Shown here: positions 51,899 through 59,418 of the stretch, piece after piece
Position numbering within the stretch: the first letter of the stretch is position 1
Layout: each line of letters begins with the position of its first letter
Assembly: GCA_004560375.1 (NCBI GenBank)
Contig: SFVC01000008.1
Location: 10,237 to 74,236, forward strand
From: a bacterium
GTDB lineage: Bacteria; Bacillota; Clostridia; Oscillospirales; Oscillospiraceae
Direction of reading: 5' to 3'
DNA: 64,000 nucleotides
The notes under the pieces: generated by a model
The model's input: the letters and a program-made list of their open reading frames with translations, nothing else
What the model was told of the DNA's origin: nothing
The model's database searches: none
Made by a program: the position numbers and the translations under genes

Positions 51899-52324
51899 AT
51901 GAAAATTTCCACCAAGGGCCGCTACGCCCTGCGCCTGATGGCGGACATCGCCCAGCAGGGCTCGGGGGAGCCGGTGTCCCTCCGGGACGCGGCCCGGCGG
52001 CAGGGCCTCAGCGACAAATACCTGGAGCAGATCGTCACCCCTCTGGCCCGGGCGGGGCTGGTGCGGTCGGTGCGGGGAGCCGGGGGCGGCTACCTGCTCA
52101 CCCGGAGGCCGGAGGAGTACACCGTGGGCGACATCCTCCGCCCCTTAGAGGGGGATCTGGCCCCGGTGGAGTGCGCCACCGACGGCGGCTTCTGCGAGCG
52201 CAGCGGGGACTGCCTCACCGTGGGCCTGTGGCGGGACATCCACCGGGCGGTGTCCGCGGTGGTGGACGGCACCACCCTGGCCGACCTGCTGGCGCGGCAG
52301 GCAGGAAGCGCGGAGCCGTCGTGA
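51899..52324 (+). CDS. Rrf2 family transcriptional regulator with iron-sulfur ligands
   Basis: 141 residues. Winged helix of the Rrf2/IscR family: KISTKGRYALRLMADIA, SLRDAARRQGLSDKYLEQIV, AGGGYLLTRRPEEYTVGDIL. Three cysteines CATDGGFCERSGDC (about residues 91-104) have almost the IscR spacing, so a 2Fe-2S or similar cluster is likely. No isc/suf genes are nearby in this window. GGGAGGTG precedes the ATG. Followed by a large nested palindrome. Confidence 0.9.
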   Translation: MKISTKGRYALRLMADIAQQGSGEPVSLRDAARRQGLSDKYLEQIVTPLARAGLVRSVRGAGGGYLLTRRPEEYTVGDILRPLEGDLAPVECATDGGFCERSGDCLTVGLWRDIHRAVSAVVDGTTLADLLARQAGSAEPS

Positions 52325-52333
52325 GCAGCGGGC

Positions 52334-52407
52334 TAAGCGCGGAGCGGAGCAAACTGGCCGGAGCCGCCAAAGGCGGCGCAGGACAGTTTGTGCAGTCGGA
52401 GCGCTTA
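52334..52407. repeat. Three-level nested palindrome
   Basis: Outer arms TAAGCGC / GCGCTTA (52334-52340, 52401-52407), middle arms AAACTG / CAGTTT (52351-52356, 52384-52389), inner arms GCCGCC / GGCGGC (52363-52368, 52372-52377). It lies between the Rrf2 gene and the DEAD-box promoter. No T-run follows, so it is not a simple terminator. Confidence 0.65.
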
Positions 52408-52457
52408 GAACCGCGTCGCGAACAGGCGCAGCGTGACAACAGGCCGGGGAATCGCGG

Positions 52458-52486
52458 TTGCGCCCGGGCCCGCCCTGTGCTATAAT
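52458..52486 (+). promoter_or_regulatory. Promoter of the DEAD-box helicase gene
   Basis: TTGCGC (52458-52463), 17-bp spacer ending in CTGTGC, TATAAT (52481-52486). Confidence 0.65.
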
Positions 52487-52523
52487 GTTTTTTGAGACTT
52501 TTTTACGGGAGAGGAACGGTTCC

Positions 52524-53714
52524 ATGGAAATCAACGGCCAACAGGTACAGGAAGTATATTATTATAGAGATATGGGCCTGTCCGACGCCACCATGAAGGC
52601 CCTGGACAAGAAGGGCTTCACCCAGGCCACCCCCATCCAGGGCGGGGCCATCCCCTACTTCATGGAGTGGAAGGACGTGGTGGCCAAGGCCCCCACCGGC
52701 ACCGGCAAGACCTTCGCCTTCGGCATCCCCATGGTGGAGCACATCGACCCGGACTCCGACGCGGTGCAGGGCCTGATCCTGGCCCCCACCCGGGAGCTGG
52801 CCATCCAGATCCGGGACGAGCTGCGGGATCTGTGCGCCTTCCGGGAAGGGGTGCGGACGGTGTGCCTCTACGGCGGCCAGCCCATCGACAAGCAGATCTC
52901 CCAGCTCAAGGCCAAGCCCCAGATCGTGGTCGCCACTCCGGGGCGGCTGATGGATCACATGAAGCGGCGCACCGTGCGCTTGGACAAGGTGCAGACCGTG
53001 GTGCTGGACGAGGCCGACCGGATGCTGGACATGGGCTTCATCCAGGACGTGACCCGGATTCTGGACAAAATGCCCCACCGCCGCAACTTAGGGTTATTTT
53101 CCGCCACCATATCACGGGAAGTTATGGATATCTCCTGGGTGTACCAGCGGGATCCGGCGGAGATCACCGTCCGCCCGGTGGAGGAAAACCGCCCGGATAT
53201 CCAGCAGTACGCCATCGAGCTCATGGGCCGGGAGCAGAAGCTGGACACCATGTCCGCCCTGCTGACCCACGGCGGCTATGAGCGGGCCATCGCCTTCTGC
53301 AACACCAAGAACATGACCGACCGGCTGGCGGGCCTTTTGAAGATGCGGGGCTTCCCCTGCGAGGCCATCCACGGCGACATCCCCCAGAAGGAGCGGGAGC
53401 GCACCCTCCAGCGGTTCAAGGAGGGGAAGCTCCAGGTGCTGGTGGCCACCGACGTGGCCGCCCGGGGGCTGGATATCGACGACGTGGACGCGGTGTTCAA
53501 CTACGACGTGCCCGACGAGCAGGAATACTATATCCACCGGATCGGCCGCACCGGCCGGGCGAAGAAGCACGGCGTGGCCTACACCCTGATGGCCTCCGTC
53601 ACCGAGTCCGTCAAAATGCGGGACATCGCCCGGAACACCCGGATGGAGATCCAGCTGCTGAAGTACGACAAGGACGGCTGCCTGATGCTGGTGGAGCAGG
53701 GGGATCAGCGGTGA
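52524..53714 (+). CDS. DEAD-box RNA helicase
   Basis: 396 residues, only the two RecA-like domains with almost no C-terminal extension. Motifs: Q motif GFTQATPIQ, I APTGTGKT, Ia APTRELA, Ib TPGRLMD, II VLDEADRMLDMGF, III FSATIS, IV AIAFCNTK, V ATDVAARGLDID, VI HRIGRTGRA. An ATP-driven RNA remodeller acting in ribosome assembly or mRNA decay. ATG 52524 is preceded by GGGAGAGGAACGG. The next gene overlaps its stop. Confidence 0.93.
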   Translation: MEINGQQVQEVYYYRDMGLSDATMKALDKKGFTQATPIQGGAIPYFMEWKDVVAKAPTGTGKTFAFGIPMVEHIDPDSDAVQGLILAPTRELAIQIRDELRDLCAFREGVRTVCLYGGQPIDKQISQLKAKPQIVVATPGRLMDHMKRRTVRLDKVQTVVLDEADRMLDMGFIQDVTRILDKMPHRRNLGLFSATISREVMDISWVYQRDPAEITVRPVEENRPDIQQYAIELMGREQKLDTMSALLTHGGYERAIAFCNTKNMTDRLAGLLKMRGFPCEAIHGDIPQKERERTLQRFKEGKLQVLVATDVAARGLDIDDVDAVFNYDVPDEQEYYIHRIGRTGRAKKHGVAYTLMASVTESVKMRDIARNTRMEIQLLKYDKDGCLMLVEQGDQR

Positions 53715-54487
53715 ATATTCGTGTTTTGGCCGTGGGCGACGTGGTGGGGGAGGCCGGCCTGGACTTCCTCCGCCGCCGGCTGCCCGCCCTGCGGAAGGAG
53801 CAGGGCGCCCACTTCACCGTGGTGTGCGGGGAGAACGCCGCCAGCGACGGGCTGCTCCCCGCCCAGGCGGAGGCCATCTTTGCCGCCGGGGCGGATGTGA
53901 TTACCATGGGCAATCACACCTGGGATAAACGCCAGATCGTAAACTACCTGGAGGAAAACCCCTATATCCTCCGGCCCGCCAACTACCCTCCGCGGGCCCC
54001 CGGCCGGGGCTGGGGGGTGTTCGACGGCCCCCAGGGCCTGCGGATTCGGGTGGTGGATCTCATTGGCCGGGTGGAGATGAACCCCAACTTCGACAACCCC
54101 TTCACCAAAATGGACGAGATCCTGAAGGCGGGGAGCGCCGATCTGACCCTGGTGGACTTCCACGCCGAGGCCACCAGCGAGAAGGGGGCCATGGCCTGGT
54201 ATCTGGACGGCCGGGCCCAGGCCCTGTGGGGCACCCACACCCACGTGCCCACCGCCGACTGCCAGGTGCTGCCCCAGGGGCTGGGCTTCGTCACCGACCT
54301 GGGGCTGACGGGCCCCAGCCAGTCGGTCATCGGCGTCAAGCCGGAGCAGGCCATCAACCGCTTTTTGGGCGGCCTGCCCCAGCGGTTCCAGCCCGCCCCC
54401 GGCCCCTGCCGGATGGGGGCGGTGCTCTTTGAGATCGACGCCGCCGCCAAGCGGTGCGTGGACGTGCGGCGGGTGGATCTGCCCTGA
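53711..54487 (+). CDS. YmdB-family metallophosphoesterase
   Basis: 258 residues. Complete metal site: VGDVVGEAG (Asp), CGENAASDG (Asn), MGNHTWD (Asn/His), VDFHAEATSEK (His) and WGTHTHVPTAD (His). Family members (YmdB of Bacillus) hydrolyse 2',3'-cyclic nucleotides and influence biofilm and sporulation decisions. GTG 53711 overlaps the helicase stop (GTGA), which suggests a joint role in RNA turnover, as inference. Confidence 0.92.
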   Translation: MNIRVLAVGDVVGEAGLDFLRRRLPALRKEQGAHFTVVCGENAASDGLLPAQAEAIFAAGADVITMGNHTWDKRQIVNYLEENPYILRPANYPPRAPGRGWGVFDGPQGLRIRVVDLIGRVEMNPNFDNPFTKMDEILKAGSADLTLVDFHAEATSEKGAMAWYLDGRAQALWGTHTHVPTADCQVLPQGLGFVTDLGLTGPSQSVIGVKPEQAINRFLGGLPQRFQPAPGPCRMGAVLFEIDAAAKRCVDVRRVDLP

Positions 54488-54497
54488 ACAGCAAGCA

Positions 54498-54546
54498 ACG
54501 AAAAAGCGCGGGCGCTTCCGGAAAAGGGAAGCGCCCGCGTTGTTTC
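54498..54546. terminator. Bidirectional terminator after the YmdB-like gene
   Basis: Stem AACGCGGGCGCTTCC-type with GGAAGCGCCCGCGTT around GGAAAAG, T-rich on both sides; lies between convergent genes. Confidence 0.8.
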
Positions 54547-54553
54547 TCTTTGT

Positions 54554-56035
54554 TCAGCCCATCACGCCGGGGAGCGTGGGGGTCGGCTCCACGGGGACGG
54601 TTTCCACGGGCACCGTCTCCGCCGGGGCTGTCTCCACCGGTTCCGTTTCCACAGGCTCGGTTTCCACGGGATCCGTCTCCACGGGGCCGGGATCGGGGTT
54701 TTCCCCGATCCCCTTGCCAAAGGGCACAAAGCACAGGTTCATGTCCACGTCCGAGCCGATGCCCGCCACCTTGCCCTTGGAGGAGTACTGCCAGAACTGG
54801 AAGTTGTACATACAGGAGGGGCTGTTGGCATACTCGGCGTACCAGAACTGGTACTGGGTGAGCTTGCTCAGATCCATCTTCACGTAGCCGCAGTACTCGT
54901 TGAAATACACCATGGGGGTGTAGCCCGCCGCCGCCACCTTTTTGCAGAAGGCGTCGATGCACTGGGTGATGATCCGGGCGTCCACGCCGTAGGCCCGGGA
55001 CTCGTTGCCGCCCAGGTACTCCCAGTCGCACACCACGGGGTAGGTGATGTGCTCCCGGTAGGGCTCCAGCCGGGCCAGGAAGGCCTCCGCCTCCTCCTCC
55101 GCCTCCGCCACGGTGATGGCGTTGGAGAAGTAGTAGGCCCCCACGTCCAGCCCCGCGGCGATGGCGCCCTGCATATTGCCCTCAAACTTGGAGTCCTCCA
55201 TGAGCACGCCGGAGCCCCAGGCCCGGTTGCCCTCCCGGATGATGGCGAAGTCGATGCCGTCCGCCGCCACCGCCTCCCAGTCGATGATCCCCTTGTGGCC
55301 GGACACGTCGATGCCATGGGCGAAATAGCCGCCGGAATAGGAGATCCGGCCCCTGTCGTCCCGGCTGAACTGATCTCGGGTAAAGGGAGAGGCGGGCACC
55401 CCCTCCAGCTTATCTATGTAGTAATTGTTAAAGCGGATCATGCCCTTGGTGGGTTCGTTGTGACCAACCCGCCAGACGATGGCCGCCAGCTCCTCCCGGG
55501 AGATGGGCTTGTCCGGCTGGAAGGTTCGCACGCCGTCCTCGCTGAGAAAGCCGTCCATGATCCCCTTCTCATACAGCTCCACCACGTAGCCGTCCTCGCA
55601 GTCGGCGTAGGGGCTGGGGCCGGAGATATCCGTCAGATCCAGGGCCCGGGCGGTCATGCGGGCCACCGTCAACCGGGTGGGGATCGTGTTCAGATAGGCG
55701 GGGTTGAAGGCATACATCAGCCGGTTGTCCAGGGCCAGCTGCACATAGGGCATGGCCCAGTGCTCCCCCGGCTGGGCGGGGGCGGGCGCCTCTACCCCGA
55801 TGGACAGCAGGATCAGCTTGAACGCCTCCCCGTAGGTGACGTTTCCAAAGGGCTGGAAGGTGCCGTCGGGGTAGCCGTTCACCACCCCCTGCCGGTACAG
55901 GTCGGACACGTACTGGTAGGACCAGCGATCCTCGGGCAGATCGGAAAACAGGGGCCCCGGGGCGGCCAGGGCGGTGGTGCTGGACGAGACCGCCAGCAGG
56001 ACGGCCAGCAGCAGAATGGCAATACGTTTTTTCAT
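54554..56035 (-). CDS. Secreted SLH-domain GH25 lysozyme
   Basis: 493 residues. Signal peptide (about 1-26, ending TALAA), three S-layer-homology repeats (about 28-215; VNGYPDGTFQPFGNVTYGEAF is the clearest, shortened YPDGTFQPFGNVTYGEA), and a glycoside hydrolase 25 domain (about 240-455) with HGIDVSGHKG (catalytic Asp) and PVVCDWEYLG (catalytic Glu). The C-terminus is a tail of DPVETEPVET repeats (about 458-493). SLH repeats would hold the enzyme on the wall, where it cuts peptidoglycan. ATG 56035 has AAAGGAGC upstream; the long upstream frame overlaps the Xre promoter and is rejected. Confidence 0.92.
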   Translation of the reverse strand: MKKRIAILLLAVLLAVSSSTTALAAPGPLFSDLPEDRWSYQYVSDLYRQGVVNGYPDGTFQPFGNVTYGEAFKLILLSIGVEAPAPAQPGEHWAMPYVQLALDNRLMYAFNPAYLNTIPTRLTVARMTARALDLTDISGPSPYADCEDGYVVELYEKGIMDGFLSEDGVRTFQPDKPISREELAAIVWRVGHNEPTKGMIRFNNYYIDKLEGVPASPFTRDQFSRDDRGRISYSGGYFAHGIDVSGHKGIIDWEAVAADGIDFAIIREGNRAWGSGVLMEDSKFEGNMQGAIAAGLDVGAYYFSNAITVAEAEEEAEAFLARLEPYREHITYPVVCDWEYLGGNESRAYGVDARIITQCIDAFCKKVAAAGYTPMVYFNEYCGYVKMDLSKLTQYQFWYAEYANSPSCMYNFQFWQYSSKGKVAGIGSDVDMNLCFVPFGKGIGENPDPGPVETDPVETEPVETEPVETAPAETVPVETVPVEPTPTLPGVMG

Positions 56036-56186
56036 GGGTGCTCCTTTTCTCCAGGTGGGGTTGGGGGCCTGCGCCGCGGCCGCGGGCACAGGCTTTTGTC
56101 TCGTGCTTTCTATTTTACAGAATTCGACGCATTCTGGCAAGCCCCGGGGAAAATTTAACAACTTTGAAAAATTTGCGAAACACCTC

Positions 56187-56215
56187 TTGACATAGACCTG
56201 GGGCTGTGGTATTCT
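56187..56215 (+). promoter_or_regulatory. Promoter of the Xre/DUF3169 operon
   Basis: TTGACA (56187-56192), 17-bp spacer ending in CTGTGG, TATTCT (56210-56215). Three operator palindromes begin 7 bp downstream of the -10. Confidence 0.85.
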
Positions 56216-56221
56216 CGATAT

Positions 56222-56279
56222 GACAATTAAAGTTGTCAAAAGGACAATTATAATTGTCATCCCGACAAGGAAACCTGTC
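56222..56279. promoter_or_regulatory. Three operator palindromes at 21-bp intervals
   Basis: GACAATTAAAGTTGTC (56222-56237), GACAATTATAATTGTC (56243-56258, perfect) and GACAAGGAAACCTGTC (56264-56279, outer half-sites GACA/TGTC kept). Starts are exactly 21 bp apart, two helical turns. They cover the transcription start and leader, so a repressor bound here would block the operon. Confidence 0.85.
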
Positions 56280-56298
56280 ATTAGGAAGGAGGCGCGCC

Positions 56299-56514
56299 AT
56301 GCTGAAAAACCGCTTGAAGGAGCGCCGCGCCGCTTTAGGCGTCAACCAGCAGGAGCTGGGGCGGCTGGCCGGGGTGTCCCGGCAGACCATCGGCCTCATT
56401 GAGCGGGGGGACTACTCCCCGTCGGTGACGCTGGCCCTCACCCTGGCGAAGATCTGCGGGGTGACGGTGGAGGACATTTTCAGCTTGGAGGAGGAGAACC
56501 ATGAACAACAATGA
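56299..56514 (+). CDS. Xre-family helix-turn-helix regulator
   Basis: 71 residues: a compact HTH_3 domain, LKERRAALGVNQQELGRLAG, VSRQTIGLIERGDYSPSVTL and AKICGVTVEDIFSLEEE. It resembles short YgzD-type repressors normally encoded beside DUF3169 or other membrane proteins. AAGGAGG precedes ATG 56299. It probably binds the three palindromes just upstream. The stop lies 14 nt inside the next gene. Confidence 0.92.
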   Translation: MLKNRLKERRAALGVNQQELGRLAGVSRQTIGLIERGDYSPSVTLALTLAKICGVTVEDIFSLEEENHEQQ

Positions 56515-57304
56515 CAATACGGCCCGGCAGGAGAACCGGAAGGCCCTGCCCAAATTCATCTTGATTGTGATATGCAGCCTGATTGTGGGCGGCGTGCTGG
56601 GTATCCTGATGGTGAAGCTGAGCCTGGAAAACTTCCAGGACGCCCTGGACGGGGCGGGGCGGTTCTTCACCGCAAAGGTGGCGCCGTGGCTGATCATCGC
56701 CCTGCCCGTGGTGGAGTTTGCCATCTGCCTGCCCATCTATTTCAGCGCGAAAAAGCGGCTTGCCGCCTGGGACGGGGAGGACGAGGCCGTCAGCGATGAG
56801 GTGGAAGCCAGGCTGTCGGTTTGCATCTGGCTCACCGGGCTGTGTACGGTGCTGGCGTTCTTTTTGCTGGCGGCCATGTTCGCCGGGTTCGTGGGCAACG
56901 CGGGGACGCACTGGATGATGCCCGCCCCTCTGTTCTTCGGCGGGCTGGCGGCCTTCCTGGTGAACCTGTTCGCCCCCATGATCCTCCAGCAGAAGCTGGT
57001 GGATCTCACCAAGCGGCTCAACCCGGAGAAAAAGGGCTCGGTGTACGACACCAAGTTCCAGAAGAAATGGTATGAAAGCTGCGACGAGGCGGAGCGGGCC
57101 ATCATCGGCCAGTGCGCCATGAAGGCGTACCAGGCCATGGTGCGGGTGTGCCTGGGGCTGTGGGTGGTGTTCGCCCTGGGCGGGATGTTCTTCGACTGGG
57201 GCTTCCTGCCCGCCCTGGCGGTGTGCGTCGTGTGGGGCGCGGGGCAGTCGGTGTACGCCTGGTGGACATTGAAGCTGGGCAAGTCCGGCGGAAGCGTCTA
57301 TTGA
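56501..57304 (+). CDS. DUF3169-type integral membrane protein
   Basis: 267 residues with about six membrane helices: 18-40, 62-82, 110-132, 142-162, 215-234 and 238-258. Between helices 4 and 5 a cytoplasmic loop carries DLTKRLNPEKKGSVYDTKFQ, typical for the DUF3169 family. Function unknown. Genetic pairing with an Xre repressor hints at an envelope stress or antimicrobial response. Start ATG overlaps the regulator gene. Confidence 0.85.
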   Translation: MNNNDNTARQENRKALPKFILIVICSLIVGGVLGILMVKLSLENFQDALDGAGRFFTAKVAPWLIIALPVVEFAICLPIYFSAKKRLAAWDGEDEAVSDEVEARLSVCIWLTGLCTVLAFFLLAAMFAGFVGNAGTHWMMPAPLFFGGLAAFLVNLFAPMILQQKLVDLTKRLNPEKKGSVYDTKFQKKWYESCDEAERAIIGQCAMKAYQAMVRVCLGLWVVFALGGMFFDWGFLPALAVCVVWGAGQSVYAWWTLKLGKSGGSVY

Positions 57305-57342
57305 GCCCAAACAACATCTTGATCAGAAAGAAGGTCAACAAA

Positions 57343-57543
57343 ATGCGGAAGTGTCTCAGGTGCGGCGCAGAGATGCAGGAGGGCTGCACGGTAAAGGTGG
57401 AGGGCGCGGGCTACGGCGTGGTGCTGTCCACCGAGGAAAACAAAATTTTCAGCGGGCGGATCGGCAAGCCCAGGGTGGCCATCTGCCCGGAGTGCGGCGA
57501 GGTGTCCCTCTACCTGGAGGACGTGTCCAGGCTGAAGGGCTGA
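57343..57543 (+). CDS. Small zinc-ribbon protein
   Basis: 66 residues with two CxxC knuckles, CLRCGAEM (about residues 4-7) and CPECGEV (about 48-51), separated by a beta-rich stretch. Likely a nucleic-acid or protein-binding zinc ribbon, family not assigned. It starts 38 nt after the membrane protein gene with AAGAAGG upstream and ends at a terminator, so it is the third gene of the operon. Confidence 0.75.
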   Translation: MRKCLRCGAEMQEGCTVKVEGAGYGVVLSTEENKIFSGRIGKPRVAICPECGEVSLYLEDVSRLKG

Positions 57544-57555
57544 GGGTTTCCACAC

Positions 57556-57592
57556 AAAAAGGCGCCCCGGAGCAGTGCTCCGGGGCGCCTTT
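57556..57592. terminator. Bidirectional terminator between the zinc-ribbon gene and rpsR
   Basis: Stem AAAAAGGCGCCCCGGAGC / GCTCCGGGGCGCCTTT with loop AGT. Confidence 0.9.
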
Positions 57593-57602
57593 ATGCCGTT
57601 TC

Positions 57603-57845
57603 TTAGTCGGTGACGTAGGGCAGCAGGGCCACGTGACGGGCGCGCTTGATGGCGTCGGTCAGCTGGCGCTGGTGCATGGCGCAGGTGCCGGTGGTGCGGC
57701 GGGGCAGGATCTTGGAACGCTCGGACAGATAGCGCTTGAGCTTCTGGGCGTCCTTGTAGTCGATCTGCTCCACCTTGTCCACGCAGAACGCGCACACTTT
57801 GCGGCGCTTGCGTCCGCCGCGGGGCTTCGCATTATCCATAGCCAT
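57603..57845 (-). CDS. rpsR: 30S ribosomal protein S18
   Basis: 80 residues. KRRKVCAFCVDKVEQIDYKD and LKRYLSERSKILPRRTTG are diagnostic. The zinc-type cysteines CAFC and TGTCAMHQRQL are kept, the C+ form of S18. It is the last gene of rpsF-ssb-rpsR, 36 nt after ssb. GGAGGTC precedes the ATG. Confidence 0.97.
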   Translation of the reverse strand: MAMDNAKPRGGRKRRKVCAFCVDKVEQIDYKDAQKLKRYLSERSKILPRRTTGTCAMHQRQLTDAIKRARHVALLPYVTD

Positions 57846-57881
57846 AATTGGCGAGACCTCCTTTATGTGAGATACCCTTGC

Positions 57882-58382
57882 TTAGAAGGGAAGATCGCCG
57901 TCGTCGTCGGCCAGCTCCGCGAACTGGTCGCCTCCGGACGGGATGCCGTAGTCGGCGGCGGGGGCGGGGGCGGCGGGCCGTCCATAGCCTCCGCCCTGCT
58001 GTCCTCCGTAGCCGGAATTGCCGTAGCTGCTGTTGTAGTTCCCCTGGCCGTCACCGTCCCGCTTGGAGTCGCCGAAGTAGACGCTGTCCGCCACCACCTC
58101 GGCGGAGCGGCGCTTGTTGCCCTCCTTGTCCGTCCAGTCCCGGATCTGGAGGCGGCCCTCCACCACGGCCATGCGGCCCCGGGAGAAGTAGCGGGAGACG
58201 AACTCGCCGGTGCCCCGCCAGGCCACCACGTCGATCCAGTCGGTCTGGCGCTCGCCGGTGTTTTTGTCCTTGAAGTCCCGATCCACCGCCAGGGTGAAGG
58301 TGGCCACCGGGGTGCCGGACTGGGTGTGGCGCAGCTCGGGGTCACGGGCCAGCCGGCCCATGATTACGATGTGATTGAGCAT
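57882..58382 (-). CDS. ssb: Single-stranded DNA-binding protein
   Basis: 166 residues. OB fold (about 1-110: LNHIVIMGRLARDPELRHTQ, VATFTLAVDRDF, DWIDVVAWRGTGEF), a Gly/Asn/Tyr-rich linker, and the acidic C-terminal tip DDDGDLPF that recruits repair and replication partners. ATG 58382 has AGGGAGAAC upstream. Placed between rpsF and rpsR as in most Firmicutes. Confidence 0.97.
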   Translation of the reverse strand: MLNHIVIMGRLARDPELRHTQSGTPVATFTLAVDRDFKDKNTGERQTDWIDVVAWRGTGEFVSRYFSRGRMAVVEGRLQIRDWTDKEGNKRRSAEVVADSVYFGDSKRDGDGQGNYNSSYGNSGYGGQQGGGYGRPAAPAPAADYGIPSGGDQFAELADDDGDLPF

Positions 58383-58395
58383 ACTGTTCTCCCTC

Positions 58396-58692
58396 TCACT
58401 CGTCCTTGCTGACAATGATGGAGCGCATGACGCTCACATTGATCCGCATCAGACGATCCAGCTCCGCGGGGAAGGCGGGATCGGCGGAGAAGGTCATCAG
58501 CACGTAGTAGCCCTCCTCCAGGTCGTTGATGGGATAGGCGAGGCGGCGCTTGCCCCACTCATCCACCTCGGACACGGAGCCGTGGCCCTCGGCCAGCTCC
58601 TTGAAGCGGGCCACCAGCGCGGCGGTCTCCTCCTCGCCCAGGTTGGGGTTGAGGACGTAGAGCACCTCGTAGTTTCCACTGACTTTTGCCAT
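58396..58692 (-). CDS. rpsF: 30S ribosomal protein S6
   Basis: 98 residues. YEVLYVLNPNLGEEETAALV, then WGKRRLAYPINDLEEGYYVL and RLMRINVSVMRSII. Binds S18 on the 30S platform. AAGGAGGTG upstream. Transcribed from a perfect-consensus promoter with a leader of about 95 nt. Confidence 0.97.
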   Translation of the reverse strand: MAKVSGNYEVLYVLNPNLGEEETAALVARFKELAEGHGSVSEVDEWGKRRLAYPINDLEEGYYVLMTFSADPAFPAELDRLMRINVSVMRSIIVSKDE

Positions 58693-58786
58693 TGTGTTTG
58701 CACCTCCTTATGGTCGTTTGGCCTCCGGTCGGGCCGGAGGCAAGGATGGTATGCCGCGGCATACGCCCAAAGCGGCAGACTATGGT
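58693..58786 (-). promoter_or_regulatory. Leader of rpsF-ssb-rpsR, candidate S6:S18 autoregulatory RNA
   Basis: The transcript carries the 16-bp palindrome GTATGCCGCGGCATAC and then GCCTCCGG-CCCGA-CCGGAGGC with CCG trinucleotides just before the ribosome site. S6:S18-binding leaders in other bacteria expose a CCG element, so this is a reasonable candidate; assignment is by position and motif only. Confidence 0.45.
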
Positions 58787-58815
58787 ATTATACTGCGAAT
58801 TTTTGCCGCTGTCAA
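58787..58815 (-). promoter_or_regulatory. Promoter of rpsF-ssb-rpsR
   Basis: TTGACA (58815-58810), 17-bp spacer, TATAAT (58792-58787): full consensus. Confidence 0.88.
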
Positions 58816-58901
58816 GGCGCATTCCGAGGAAATCTCCAGGAAATCCGGCGAAAACTCCGGTGATCGGAAGGTTTCCCGATTCAGAACCACTGATGAAAAA
58901 C

Positions 58902-58929
58902 GAGGGAGACGGCGGCCGCCGTCTCCCTC
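58902..58929 (-). terminator. Terminator of the desulfoferrodoxin gene
   Basis: 28-bp perfect palindrome GAGGGAGACGGCGG/CCGCCGTCTCCCTC with GTTTTTC following on the minus strand. Confidence 0.85.
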
Positions 58930-58943
58930 TCTATGCCGTATCG

Positions 58944-59318
58944 TTACGCTTTCCAGAGGCTGTGCAGGTTGCAGTAGGCGTACACCGCCTCCACCTCATC
59001 CCCCTCGCACAGGGCGAAGCAGACCTCCGGCTTGTCGCCGGGGTGCAGCTGCTTGCGCTGGTTCCCCTGCTTGGTCTGCAGGGAGACCCACTCGATGTAA
59101 TGCTCCGGCAGCATGGGATGCTCCACAGAGCCCACCTGCACCTTCACCAGGTTGCCCTCCACCTGATACACCGGGATGTGCTTCTCGGTGGCGGCCTCGG
59201 TGGTTCCGGGGACGATCTCCGTCATTTTCTGCCCGCAGCACATCACCGGGACGCCGGCGTTTTTCACCATGGCGATGATGTTGCCGCAGTGCTCACAGAT
59301 ATAAAACTTTTGCTCCAT
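58944..59318 (-). CDS. dfx: Desulfoferrodoxin (superoxide reductase)
   Basis: 124 residues. The N-terminal desulforedoxin-like centre I has CEHCGN and MCCGQKM (four Cys). The C-terminal neelaredoxin centre II has EKHIPVY, VEHPMLPEHYIEW and YAYCNLHSLW, giving the four His and one Cys around the catalytic iron. It reduces superoxide to peroxide without making oxygen, a defence of strict anaerobes. GGAGGAC precedes ATG 59318. Monocistronic. Confidence 0.96.
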   Translation of the reverse strand: MEQKFYICEHCGNIIAMVKNAGVPVMCCGQKMTEIVPGTTEAATEKHIPVYQVEGNLVKVQVGSVEHPMLPEHYIEWVSLQTKQGNQRKQLHPGDKPEVCFALCEGDEVEAVYAYCNLHSLWKA

Positions 59319-59418
59319 GTTCCAAGTCCTCCGTTTGTATAGTTTGGGGCGTGGCGCTTCCTTTGCCCCGGAAATAGCCTACTCCAAATCAGCAAAAAAA
59401 TCAAGGCCAGGGCGAAAG

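Noticed and set aside
52308..52346. Direct repeat AAGCGCGGAGC at the Rrf2 3' end as a third case of tail duplication
   Set aside because: Only 11 bases match and the second copy does not continue into the same C-terminal codons or stop.
54086..56281. Extended N-terminus for the SLH-GH25 protein up to 56281
   Set aside because: The extra codons cover the Xre operon promoter and operators, whereas ATG 56035 has a good ribosome site followed directly by a signal peptide.
56220..56402. Small ORF starting within the operator palindromes before the Xre gene
   Set aside because: No ribosome site, composed of the repeats themselves, and overlaps the true regulator start.
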